In this document: in pieces, positions 1 through 7,753 of the stretch
How positions within the stretch are numbered: position 1 is the stretch's first letter
How the letters are laid out: every line of letters starts with the position of its first letter
Origin: B10-G9 sp963712165
GTDB taxonomy: Bacteria; Chloroflexota; Anaerolineae; Anaerolineales; UBA11858
Assembly: GCA_963712165.1 (NCBI GenBank)
Contig: CAVQGY010000005.1
Span: forward strand, 62,001-126,000
Reading direction: 5' to 3'
DNA: 64,000 nt
Made by a program: the position numbers and the translations under genes
The notes under the pieces: generated by a model
What the model was told of the DNA's origin: nothing
The model's input: only the letters and a program-made list of their open reading frames with translations
Databases searched by the model: none

Positions 1-1
1 A

Positions 2-436
2 GAGACCTATTTTTCACCGGATGATGAACCTGCCCAGCGATTGATCGAGCTGATCCTATCCGCAGAAGAATCGATCGCTTTCATGTATTATTCATTCACT
101 TCTGATGGTATTAGCGAGGCAATCCTGCAGCAAGCCAGCCAGGGGGTTCGGGTCCGGGGAGTGCTGGATGCCTATCAGGAGCGGGTTGGCCTGGGAGGGG
201 AGTATCAGCATCTGGCGGATCAGGGCCTGGATGTGTACCTGGATGCCCATCCCGAGAAGATGCATCATAAGGTCTTGATCATCGATGAGACCATCGTGGT
301 TACGGGATCCTACAATCTAACCCGAAGCGCTGAGGTCCAGAACGATGAAAATATTCTCATCATCTATGACAGTAACTTCGCTGAGATCTTCCTGGGTGAA
401 TTCGAGTGGATCTATCAGGATGCAGCGTCCAGGTAA
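2..436 (+). CDS. Phospholipase D-like domain protein, C-terminal part (5' end outside window)
   Basis: The reading frame is open from base 2, so the gene starts before the window and only about 144 C-terminal residues are visible. They hold one complete HKD motif: HHK, four residues, Asp, six residues, then GSYN. This is the PLD-superfamily catalytic signature, and a bacterial member normally carries two copies, so the first is probably upstream. The text after the motif (NLTRSAEVQNDEN) resembles single-domain PLD nucleases such as Nuc as much as cardiolipin synthase-like proteins. The substrate, phospholipid or nucleic acid, cannot be decided from this fragment. No signal peptide can be judged. 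The next gene starts 90 bp downstream. Confidence 0.85.
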   Translation, partial: ETYFSPDDEPAQRLIELILSAEESIAFMYYSFTSDGISEAILQQASQGVRVRGVLDAYQERVGLGGEYQHLADQGLDVYLDAHPEKMHHKVLIIDETIVVTGSYNLTRSAEVQNDENILIIYDSNFAEIFLGEFEWIYQDAASR

Positions 437-525
437 ATTTTTTTTTTGAAAATCACCACTGCCGTGTGGATGTCATGTATAATAAAAAGACCTGAGAAAG
501 AGCCCGCTCAGGAAAGGCACAGTAC

Positions 526-1047
526 ATGTCAGAACTGAAGATAACAAAGACCAGAGAATGGAAAAGACTGATTGAAGAATTCCAGAAGAAAAGCGATCGC
601 GCCGTAGCTATTCTGGGCACTACCTACCTCAACACCCACCTATCCCGCCTGTTGGAGTGTTTTATCATTGATGATGAGAAGATATCCAAGATGCTCCTGG
701 ACGAAGAAAATCCATTGGGAAGTTTTGAGGCTCGGATCAAGGCTGCCTATGGCTTTGGTTTGATCAGCAGGACGGAATATCATGACCTGGTCTTGATCTG
801 GCATATCCGCAATCGCTTCATCCGCGATATGAGCGAGGGCAACTTCATGGAGATGGATATCCAGAATTTGTGCAAGCGCCTCAAGATCCCGGACGAAGTA
901 ATCCTTCAGGAAGAAGAGCCTTCCCCCCGCAGGCTGTTCGTTTTTGGGACAGCTATCCTGGCCCAACAGCTGATGTACCGCGCTAATCAGGCCAATGAGG
1001 AGAAAAGGACCCTGCGGGAGAATTTTATCCTTGTCAATATAGAGTAA
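526..1047 (+). CDS. MltR-like (mannitol repressor family) protein
   Basis: A 173-residue, mostly helical protein. Residues about 15-75 (EEFQKKSDRAVAILGTTYL, then PLGSFEARIKAAYGFGLIS) match the pattern of the MltR / mannitol operon repressor family, including the family's SDRA and PLGSF-x-A-R-I-K-L/A-A-Y-x-L-G-L-I blocks. Members in Enterobacteria modulate mannitol genes but lack a classical DNA-binding motif, and most homologues are of unknown function. No mannitol genes are nearby, so a sugar role is not supported here. The start is backed by an AGGAAAGG Shine-Dalgarno about 8 bases upstream. A short hairpin (CCTGAG/CTCAGG, 491-512) lies just before it in the leader. Confidence 0.75.
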   Translation: MSELKITKTREWKRLIEEFQKKSDRAVAILGTTYLNTHLSRLLECFIIDDEKISKMLLDEENPLGSFEARIKAAYGFGLISRTEYHDLVLIWHIRNRFIRDMSEGNFMEMDIQNLCKRLKIPDEVILQEEEPSPRRLFVFGTAILAQQLMYRANQANEEKRTLRENFILVNIE

Positions 1048-1103
1048 AGGGGTACATGAGGGGGTATTAGCATTTAATCATCACGACCGGAGGGGGTTTT
1101 TTC

Positions 1104-3467
1104 ATGCCGGTTATCTGGATCTGTATCGGGTTTGCTGCAGGAATTCTCTGTGCTGATTGTCTGGCTTGGGGTGTCTGGCCCTGGTTGGCGGTTTTGGGGG
1201 GAATCAGCCTGGGAGCAGTGTTAACTCATTTCCTTTCCCATACCAAATTCCAGGGAGGGTTGGGCCGAGTTGGCTGGATGATAATGGCAGCTTGGATCGC
1301 CTTTGCATTGGGAGGTATCCGCTATAGTCTGGCAGTACCAGATTTTGATGATCCTGATTTTATTTTGAATTATGCTGGTCTTGGCTCCCCGGTAGAGGTC
1401 CAGGGGTTGGTGGTCGATTTTCCAGATCGCCGGGATCAGATCCAGAATCTGCGGATCAAAACAGAATCTATCAGGGTCAATGAAGAAGAGGGAGTTACAC
1501 CGGTTTATGGTTATCTTCTGGCAAAAATCCCCGTTGAAAGCGAGGTTTTTTATGGAGATATCGTTCACCTGAGAGGGTATCTGGACTTGCCCCCGGAAGA
1601 TGAGGATTTTGATTATCGTATCTATCTGGAAAGGAAGAACATCTATGCCTACCTGCTTAAGGCAGAGCTGGAGGTGCTGGAATCTGACCAGGGGTTATTC
1701 ATCCTGCGGGCGATCTATGATCTAAAGGCGAATGCCCTGGAACGCGTCTATATCCTCTGGCCAGATCCTGAAGCTTCCCTGCTGGCAGGTATCCTGCTGG
1801 GTGTGGAATCCGGTATCTCCGATCAGGTTCAACGAGCCTTTCGTGATACAGGAACCACGCATATCATTGCCATATCCGGTTTTAATATCACCATCGTAGC
1901 CGGTTTGTTTTCCCGAGTATTCAGCAAACTGCTTAATGGTCGGCAGGCAGCCCTGGCAGCCCTGCTGGGTATCAGTCTCTATACCTTGCTGGTAGGGGCA
2001 GATCCAGCTGTTGTCAGGGCTGCGATGATGGGTGGATTATCCATTTTCGCCAGCCAGATCGGACGCCGCCAGCATGGTATTAACGCCGCTGCCCTGGCCA
2101 GTTTGATCATGATCCTGGTTAATCCCAGGCTCCCCTGGGATATCTCCTTCCAGCTTTCCCTCTCTGCTACACTGGGTTTGGTCTTATACGCTGATCCTCT
2201 GGCGAACTGGTTCCTGGGATGGAGCTCAGGTTACCTCCCCCTGGAAGCTGCTCAAAAGCTCACCAGGCCTGTGAGTGAATATATTCTCTTTACTTTGGCT
2301 GCCCAGCTGACTACTCTGCCTGTGATGATCTACCATTTTCACAGCTTCTCCCTGAGCACATTCCTGGCCAATCCTGCCATCCTGCCTGTCCAACCTCCGA
2401 TCATGATCGTGGGAGGGCTGGGGTTGATCTTGGGGTTGGTTTGGCTTCCGCTCGGTCAGATTGCGGCTCCCCTGGTTTTTCCTTTTGTGCTTTATACCAT
2501 CCGGGTAGTGGAATGGTTCAGCCGGCTGCCCATCAGGCGGGGAGCAGTTGGCGAGATTGCACCGGGATGGATCTATGGTTTTTATGGGCTGCTGGGGATT
2601 TACACGTTTGGTCGTGAGTTGCTGATCCTCGCCAAGAGGTGGCTGAAACCGGCTGCGGTCGGATCTTCTCTGGCGATCGCGGCAGTGGTCCTCTGGCGGG
2701 CTTATTTCTGCGCCCCGGATGGTTTGGTCCATCTGACGCTTTTGGATGTAGGAATGGGAAGCGCGATTTTGCTGGAAAGCCCTACCGGGCAGCGAGTATT
2801 GATCAATGGAGGACCCAGTACAAAACGGCTATCAGAGCACCTCGGGCGCAGGCTGCCGCCCTTTCAACGAGAGTTGGATCTCCTGGTGATCGCATCCCCG
2901 GCAAAAAACGATCTTGATGCCTTGAGTGGGATCCTGCCACGCTTCTATCCCAGCCAGGTCATCTGGTTGGGGGAACACACCATAAGTTGGGAAGGTGAAC
3001 ATTTAAGGGCACAGATGGAGAATGATCAGATCCCGGTAGTATCTGGAAAAGCTGGGCAAATCCTGCTATTCAGTGATGGTTTACGAGTCAAGATCTTGTC
3101 AGTGAACCCAAGAGGAGGGACGATATTGATCCAGTATGGCAGCTTTCAAGCCCTTTTCCCATTTGGGCTCAGCGCTGATGACCGTCTGGATTGGGGCCAG
3201 GGTAGAGAGTTGGGGAATTTAAGCGTATACTACCTGGCAGATAATGGGTATCAATCCAGCAACCCTGGCGCCTGGATTGAAAACTTAAACCCAGAATTGC
3301 TCCTGTTGAGTGTGGGTATCAAAGACAGTCGGGGCCTGCCGGATCGGGGATTGTTGGACAGGTTAGGAGGTTATTCCCTGCTCAGAACCGATCAGAATGG
3401 AAATATAACCTTGATCAGCGATGGAAAGAAGCTCTGGATCCGAGTGGATAGCTTGGATGGATTATGA
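1104..3467 (+). CDS. comEC: ComEC/Rec2-type DNA uptake channel with degenerate metallo-beta-lactamase domain
   Basis: A 787-residue polytopic membrane protein with the ComEC plan. It has an N-terminal DUF4131 region (about 25-190), a Competence transmembrane core (about 215-500, with GTTHIIAISGFNITIVAGLF) and a C-terminal metallo-beta-lactamase-like domain (about 545-780). The family moves one DNA strand into the cytoplasm during natural transformation. The C-terminal domain has lost its metal site: the usual DVGQGDA is DVGMGSA, and the HxHxDH stretch reads SPAKNDLDALSG. So the fold may remain without nuclease activity. The start is supported by GGAGGGGG 8 bases upstream. The PIG-L gene begins 12 bases after the stop, suggesting cotranscription. 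No comEA or comF is in the window. Confidence 0.92.
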   Translation: MPVIWICIGFAAGILCADCLAWGVWPWLAVLGGISLGAVLTHFLSHTKFQGGLGRVGWMIMAAWIAFALGGIRYSLAVPDFDDPDFILNYAGLGSPVEVQGLVVDFPDRRDQIQNLRIKTESIRVNEEEGVTPVYGYLLAKIPVESEVFYGDIVHLRGYLDLPPEDEDFDYRIYLERKNIYAYLLKAELEVLESDQGLFILRAIYDLKANALERVYILWPDPEASLLAGILLGVESGISDQVQRAFRDTGTTHIIAISGFNITIVAGLFSRVFSKLLNGRQAALAALLGISLYTLLVGADPAVVRAAMMGGLSIFASQIGRRQHGINAAALASLIMILVNPRLPWDISFQLSLSATLGLVLYADPLANWFLGWSSGYLPLEAAQKLTRPVSEYILFTLAAQLTTLPVMIYHFHSFSLSTFLANPAILPVQPPIMIVGGLGLILGLVWLPLGQIAAPLVFPFVLYTIRVVEWFSRLPIRRGAVGEIAPGWIYGFYGLLGIYTFGRELLILAKRWLKPAAVGSSLAIAAVVLWRAYFCAPDGLVHLTLLDVGMGSAILLESPTGQRVLINGGPSTKRLSEHLGRRLPPFQRELDLLVIASPAKNDLDALSGILPRFYPSQVIWLGEHTISWEGEHLRAQMENDQIPVVSGKAGQILLFSDGLRVKILSVNPRGGTILIQYGSFQALFPFGLSADDRLDWGQGRELGNLSVYYLADNGYQSSNPGAWIENLNPELLLLSVGIKDSRGLPDRGLLDRLGGYSLLRTDQNGNITLISDGKKLWIRVDSLDGL

Positions 3468-3479
3468 TACAAAGGTGAT

Positions 3480-4232
3480 ATGAAAATCATCTACCTCTCA
3501 CCTCACCTGGATGACGCAGTGTTCTCCTGCGGCGGCTGGATCTGGGAGCAAACTCAGCGTGGATTGGATGTGGAGATCTGGACCATCTGTGCTGGAGACC
3601 CGCCGCAAGGATCTCTATCTGCCTTTGCCAGGACACTTCACCGAACCTGGAATCTGAGTGACAACGCGACACAAATCCGGCGTGACGAGGATTCAAAGGC
3701 CTGCCAGATCATCGGTGCTGAGTCAAGGCATTTTCCATTTCCAGACTGTATCTATCGTAAATCTCCGGAAGGAGAGTACTATTATGCAAGCGAAGAGGAT
3801 ATCTTTGGAGGGTTGGATCCACGAGAAGCTGATTTGATCGATAGGATCAGCGCCGATCTTGGGGAAGCCTTACCTCCAGAGGTACAATTATTTGCCCCCC
3901 TGGGTATAGGAAACCATGTGGATCATGAAATTGTCCGTAAGGCAGCCGCCAGATTAGAGCGTGATCTGCACTATTATGCGGATTATCCCTATGCTCGGAC
4001 CCCAGAGGGTAAGGGGATCCTAAGTTTCATGGAAGAATCCCGGGAATGGCAGGGAGAACAAACGCGGATTTCGGAGAAGGGATTGGATATCTGGTGGCAG
4101 GCAGCCCAGGCTTATCGTTCCCAAATCTCAACTTTTTGGGAGGATGACCATGCTCTTCGAAGGGAAATCATAGGCTATTCAGCATTTTTAGGAGGATTCA
4201 AACACTGGATTGCTCCTGAAGAGGATAACTGA
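3480..4232 (+). CDS. PIG-L / LmbE family zinc deacetylase
   Basis: A 250-residue protein starting MKIIYLSPHLDDAVFSCGG. The PHLDD block is the first zinc-binding motif of the PIG-L (GlcNAc-PI / BshB / LmbE) superfamily. The second appears as GNHVDHEIV near residue 142. Members remove N-acetyl or other acyl groups from amino sugars and glycoconjugates. The actual substrate cannot be assigned: there is no mycothiol, bacillithiol or sugar-biosynthesis gene next to it. No signal peptide is seen, so it is probably cytoplasmic. It follows comEC by 12 bases and has an AAAGGTG Shine-Dalgarno, so it is likely expressed from the comEC transcript. Confidence 0.88.
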   Translation: MKIIYLSPHLDDAVFSCGGWIWEQTQRGLDVEIWTICAGDPPQGSLSAFARTLHRTWNLSDNATQIRRDEDSKACQIIGAESRHFPFPDCIYRKSPEGEYYYASEEDIFGGLDPREADLIDRISADLGEALPPEVQLFAPLGIGNHVDHEIVRKAAARLERDLHYYADYPYARTPEGKGILSFMEESREWQGEQTRISEKGLDIWWQAAQAYRSQISTFWEDDHALRREIIGYSAFLGGFKHWIAPEEDN

Positions 4233-4239
4233 GACTCCC

Positions 4240-4268
4240 TTGCAGGCAATGGTTTGATATGATAGAAT
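4240..4268 (+). promoter_or_regulatory. Predicted sigma-70-type promoter of greA
   Basis: TTGCAG at 4240-4245 and TAGAAT at 4263-4268 are separated by exactly 17 bases. This places transcription start near 4275, about 97 bases before the greA start codon. It lies immediately after the PIG-L stop codon. Confidence 0.6.
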
Positions 4269-4288
4269 TAGCGCACTTTTAGAGGGCA

Positions 4289-4329
4289 GGGCTTTTTTGG
4301 GTGACAAACCCTTGAAAAAAGCTCTTTTT
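4289..4329 (+). terminator. Attenuator-like intrinsic terminator in the greA leader
   Basis: GGGCTTTTTT (4289-4298) can pair with AAAAAAGCTC (4315-4324). An inner GGGT/ACCC stem closes a small loop, and five T follow at 4325-4329. It sits between the predicted promoter and the greA start codon, so it would terminate part of the transcripts as a short leader RNA of roughly 55 bases. The stem is A/T-rich, so its efficiency is uncertain. Confidence 0.5.
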
Positions 4330-4371
4330 CTATTAAAATATGGACGATTGAAAGTCCACTGGCAGAACACT

Positions 4372-4839
4372 ATGGCACCATCATATTTGACCCAAGAAGG
4401 GTATGATAAACTAAAGTCAGAACTGCAATTCCTTCGATCTGAACGCAGGCAGGAAGTGGCTGAACGTTTGCGAGAAGCGCTGGATGGCAGCCCTTTGGGC
4501 GTGGATGCGGACGTTGAAGTAGAAGCCGCAAAAAACGCTCAGGCTTTTGTAGAGGGCCGCATTGCTTACTTAAAGAGCATTCTCGCCCAGGCAGAGATCG
4601 TGAATGATATTTCCAAAACAGATGTGGTCCAAATTGGCACTAAGGTGACCATCGAGACTGCCGAAAAGGAAAAAGAAACCTACGTCATTGTTGGAAAGGC
4701 CGAATCTGATCCACTGGAAGGCAAGATCTCCTACGAATCTCCACTCGGCAGCGCGATAATAGGGCATTCAAAAGGTGACGAGGTGGACGTTCTGGCTCCG
4801 GGAGGAGTTTTTCAGGTCAAAATCGTTAAGATAGGCTGA
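4372..4839 (+). CDS. greA: GreA-family transcription elongation factor
   Basis: A 155-residue protein with the GreA layout: an N-terminal antiparallel coiled coil (about 4-78, YLTQEGYDKLKSEL ... NAQAFVEGRIAYLKSIL) and a C-terminal FKBP-like domain (about 80-155, with SPLGSAIIGHSKGDEV). GreA enters the RNA polymerase secondary channel and stimulates cleavage of backtracked RNA. The tip of the coiled coil is unusual. The standard DLSENAEY block is replaced by GVDADVEVE (43-51), with two extra residues in the loop, though acidic residues (D45, D47, E49, E51) remain. ATG 4372 was chosen because homology begins there. No clear Shine-Dalgarno precedes it. A terminator follows, and lysS comes next. 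Confidence 0.9.
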   Translation: MAPSYLTQEGYDKLKSELQFLRSERRQEVAERLREALDGSPLGVDADVEVEAAKNAQAFVEGRIAYLKSILAQAEIVNDISKTDVVQIGTKVTIETAEKEKETYVIVGKAESDPLEGKISYESPLGSAIIGHSKGDEVDVLAPGGVFQVKIVKIG

Positions 4840-4860
4840 CCACCCCCAAGTTGAAATCTC

Positions 4861-4893
4861 CCCCGTGCGCAGAACAAACGCACGGGGTTTTTT
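4861..4893 (+). terminator. Intrinsic terminator after greA
   Basis: A perfect 9-bp stem, CCCCGTGCG (4861-4869) with CGCACGGGG (4879-4887), encloses a 9-base loop and is followed by six T (4888-4893). It lies between the greA stop and the lysS start. Confidence 0.9.
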
Positions 4894-4910
4894 ATAAGAA
4901 GGAAGTTGTC

Positions 4911-6428
4911 ATGGAAGAGTACACAAATCTGGAAAAAATCCGCCTGGCTAAACTGGAAAAGCTGCGTGATTTGGGAATTGAAGCCTACCCAAGGCGTGTG
5001 GAGCGGGATCAGACGATTGCCGCCGCGGTTGAGTTATTCTTGAAAACAGAGAATGATAAAGCCCCTGAGGAGATCAAAGCAGTCCTGGCTGGCAGGATCC
5101 GATCTGTCAGACCGATGGGTAAGGTGATCTTTGCCCATATTGAGGATGGAACTGGCAGGATCCAACTGTTCTTCCGCGCCAATGATTTGGGCGATGGTCA
5201 AATGACCTTCTTTGAAGAGTATTTTGATCTGGGTGATTTTATCCAGGCAGGTGGAAAGATCTTTCGCACCAAGACAGGGGAGGTCTCCCTTTGGGTTGAA
5301 GAGTATAAAATGCTTGCCAAAGCCATCACCCCTTTACCCCCTAAAAAAGACCAGGTCGTGGATGGCGAGGTAGTATCTCACGCCACATTATCAGATCCAG
5401 AAACAAGATACAGGCAGCGTTATGCTGATCTGGCTGTGAATCAGGAAGTCCGTGATGTCTTCCGCCTCCGCGCGAAAACCATCAGGGCAATCCAGATTTT
5501 CCTGGATTCAAAGGGATTCCTGGAAGTAGAAACGCCAATACTCCAGCCCATTTACGGAGGTGCGGCGGCCCAGCCATTTACAACACACCACAACCAGCTC
5601 AAGCAGGACCTTTATTTGCGGATATCCTTTGAACTTTATCTGAAAAGGCTGCTGGTGGGTGGTTTTGATAAGGTGTATGAAATTGGCCGGGATTTCAGGA
5701 ATGAGGGAGTTTCCTTTAAACACAATCCGGAATTTACCCAGATGGAGTTTTATTGGGCTTATGCGGATTATCAGAAGGTGATGGATTTGACCGAGGAGAT
5801 GCTGGTCTTTGTGGTGGGTCAGGTTCTGGGTAAAAAGACCTTTACCTATCGAGACCAGGAAATCAGCCTTGATCAACCCTGGCAGCGGGTTGAACTCCGC
5901 CAGGGGATCATTGATAAGACTGGGATAGATATCCAGGATCATCAAACCGCATCGGAATTGGCCAAGGCCATGAAATCCCTCGATATGGATTTCAATCCCA
6001 AAGCCTCGCGGGGCAAACTGATTGATGACTTGCTGGGGCATTTTCTGGAACCATCCTATATCCAGCCCACTTTTGTGTATAACTACCCCCGGGAGATCTC
6101 ACCTTTAGCCAAAACCACCCCGGATGACCCGGATACTGTGGAGCGCTTTGAGGGTTTTATGGGTGGGATGGAGCTCTGTAATGCCTTTACAGAGATCAAC
6201 GATCCCCTGGACCAGGAAGAGCGCTTCCTGGAAATGGGACGTTCCTATGGTAGCGGGGAGGATGAACACCATCCGCTGGATGAGGATTATCTTCGGGCCA
6301 TGCGTTATGGCATGCCGCCCAATGGCGGATTTGGCATGGGTATTGATCGGCTGGTGATGCTGCTGGCGGGTCAGTCCACGATCAGAGAGGTGCTGCTGTT
6401 CCCGCATCTGCGGGAAAGCGGAGATTGA
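4911..6428 (+). CDS. lysS: Lysyl-tRNA synthetase, class II
   Basis: A 505-residue class II lysyl-tRNA synthetase that charges tRNA-Lys in the cytoplasm. An N-terminal OB-fold anticodon-binding domain (about 55-165, AGRIRSVRPMGKVIFAHIED) precedes the catalytic core. Class II motif 1 is GFLEVETPILQPIYGGA, motif 2 is RDFRNEGVSFKHNPEFTQME, and motif 3 is GFGMGIDRLVMLLAG near the C-terminus. Length is normal for the family. The frame extends upstream through the greA terminator, but ATG 4911, with AGAAGGAAG just before it, fits homologues. It is bounded by terminators on both sides, so it is probably monocistronic, perhaps with some read-through from greA. Confidence 0.97.
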   Translation: MEEYTNLEKIRLAKLEKLRDLGIEAYPRRVERDQTIAAAVELFLKTENDKAPEEIKAVLAGRIRSVRPMGKVIFAHIEDGTGRIQLFFRANDLGDGQMTFFEEYFDLGDFIQAGGKIFRTKTGEVSLWVEEYKMLAKAITPLPPKKDQVVDGEVVSHATLSDPETRYRQRYADLAVNQEVRDVFRLRAKTIRAIQIFLDSKGFLEVETPILQPIYGGAAAQPFTTHHNQLKQDLYLRISFELYLKRLLVGGFDKVYEIGRDFRNEGVSFKHNPEFTQMEFYWAYADYQKVMDLTEEMLVFVVGQVLGKKTFTYRDQEISLDQPWQRVELRQGIIDKTGIDIQDHQTASELAKAMKSLDMDFNPKASRGKLIDDLLGHFLEPSYIQPTFVYNYPREISPLAKTTPDDPDTVERFEGFMGGMELCNAFTEINDPLDQEERFLEMGRSYGSGEDEHHPLDEDYLRAMRYGMPPNGGFGMGIDRLVMLLAGQSTIREVLLFPHLRESGD

Positions 6429-6440
6429 ACTATAAAAAGG

Positions 6441-6467
6441 CCCGCGTGATTATGCCGCGGGTTTTTT
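6441..6467 (+). terminator. Intrinsic terminator after lysS
   Basis: CCCGCG (6441-6446) pairs with CGCGGG (6456-6461), with a 9-base loop and six T following (6462-6467), 12 bases after the lysS stop codon. Confidence 0.85.
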
Positions 6468-7380
6468 CATCCTGTAATCCTGAGCCTGACTGAAAGGAAG
6501 GGGAAGGATCCATGAATCGAAATTGGGTCAAGCCTGATCCTCTCTAATGGATCGCTCTTTGGATTCTTCCTCGTCGCTGGCGCTCCTCGTCAGAATGACA
6601 GATTGACTGAATGTCATCCTGAGCCAAGCGCAGCGAAGGTGAAGGATCCACAGAACGAATCAGCTTGAATCAACATCACCCCCGGAAAATGAAAGCCTCT
6701 GGATTCACCCTCGTTGCTGGCGCTCCTCGTCAGAATGACAGATTGACTGAATGTCATCCTGAGCCAAGCGCAGCGAAGGTGAAGGATCCACAGAACGAAT
6801 CAGCTTGAATCAACATCACCCCCGGAAAATGAAAGCCTCTGGATTCACCCTCGTTGCTGGCGCTCCTCGTCAGAATGACAGATTGACTGAATGTCATCCT
6901 GAGCCAAGCGCAGCGAAGGTGAAGGATCCACAGAACGATGATCAAGGATCATTGCTCTTGGAATTGGATCAGCCCCTGGATTCTTCCGCTTCGCGTCAGA
7001 ATGACATGGTTGATTGTCATCCTGAGGTTGAGCGCAGCGAAAGGGAAGGATCCATGAAGTGAATCAGGAGGGAGTCAGGCCCCTCGGATTCTTCCGCTTC
7101 GCGTCAGAATGACATGAGTGATTGTCATCCTGAACCAAAGTGCAGCGAAGGTGAAGGATCCATGATGTGAATCAGGATCGGGAGTCAGGCTCCTCTAAAG
7201 GGGATCGCCCTCTGGATTCTTCCGCTTCGCGTCAGAATGACATGAGTGATTGTCATCCTGAACCAAAGTGCAGCGAAGGTGAAGGATCCATGATGTGAAT
7301 TAGGATCGAGAGTCAGGCTCCTCTGGAGGGGATCGCCCTCTGGATTCTTCCTCCTCGCTTGCACTCGTCGTCAGAATGAC
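6468..7380. repeat. REP-like hairpin repeat array A (about eight units, gene-free)
   Basis: This gene-free stretch is built from repeated units. Each has the core order GGATTCTTCC ... TCAGAATGACA ... TGTCATCCTGA ... GGAAGGATCC. The inner TCAGAATGACA / TGTCATCCTGA and outer GGATTCTTCC / GGAAGGATCC are imperfect inverted repeats, so each unit of about 80-95 bases can fold into a long hairpin. Units start near 6467 (half), 6562, 6702, 6842, 6975, 7086, 7213 and 7340 (half). Unrelated 25-50 base stretches separate them. Short open frames here are by-products of the repeats. The same family recurs at 9683-9932, 26863-27475 and 56187-56486. Confidence 0.9.
6581..6938. repeat. Exact 140-bp tandem duplication inside array A
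   Basis: Bases 6581-6720 and 6721-6860 are identical over 140 bp, and 6861-6938 repeats the first 78 bp again. The period covers one hairpin unit plus its spacer. The perfect identity implies a recent duplication, by replication slippage or unequal recombination, or an assembly collapse/expansion artefact. Confidence 0.95.
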
Positions 7381-7440
7381 ATGAAGGTATTTATCTCTGA
7401 GATATTCGTTAGTAAGATGGTAGTAAACATAGGGGGATCT

Positions 7441-7749
7441 TTGAAGACATATTACACCTACATCATGGCGAGCCCCGGAGGGACTTTATATACAGGTGTT
7501 ACCAATAATATCCTCAACCGGGTATTCACCCATAAACAGCGGATTACTCCAGGATTTTCGCAACGCTATAATGTGACACGTTTAGTCTATTTTGAATTAT
7601 CTCGAGATATCCATTCCGCAATTGCCAGAGAAAAACAGATTAAGGGTTGGAAAAGGTGTAAGAAGATCAATTTAATTGAATCTATTAATCCAAGGTGGAA
7701 GGATCTAGCATCAGATTGGTTTTGTCCGAATGACTTTAATTTGGAATGA
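7441..7749 (+). CDS. Small GIY-YIG nuclease-domain protein
   Basis: A single-domain GIY-YIG protein of about 102 residues. YYTYIMASPGGTLYTGVTNN supplies the two Tyr-containing motifs. The conserved Arg follows in ILNRVFTHK, and IAREKQIKGWKRCKKINLIE is the typical C-terminal block of the YhbQ/UPF0213-like group. Such proteins are presumed DNA-processing enzymes, but most have no known substrate. I chose TTG 7441 because AGGGGG lies just upstream (7431-7436) and homology starts there. In-frame ATGs at 7417 and 7381 would add 8 or 20 residues, and the latter begins inside repeat array A. The gene abuts that array and runs convergent with the SLC13 permease, 4 bases away. Confidence 0.85.
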   Translation: MKTYYTYIMASPGGTLYTGVTNNILNRVFTHKQRITPGFSQRYNVTRLVYFELSRDIHSAIAREKQIKGWKRCKKINLIESINPRWKDLASDWFCPNDFNLE

Positions 7750-7753
7750 TCTC

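Noticed and set aside
2226..2732. Long antisense frame inside comEC, and similar antisense frames in hoxH, SHMT-GcvT and clpC
   Set aside because: They are opposite strong coding regions, have no ribosome-binding site and no recognisable protein family.
6468..7380. Regularly repeated unit that could be taken for a CRISPR array
   Set aside because: The repeated units are long imperfect hairpins (about 80-95 bases) with variable distances, some intervening sequences are identical, and no cas gene is present. It is a REP-like array.
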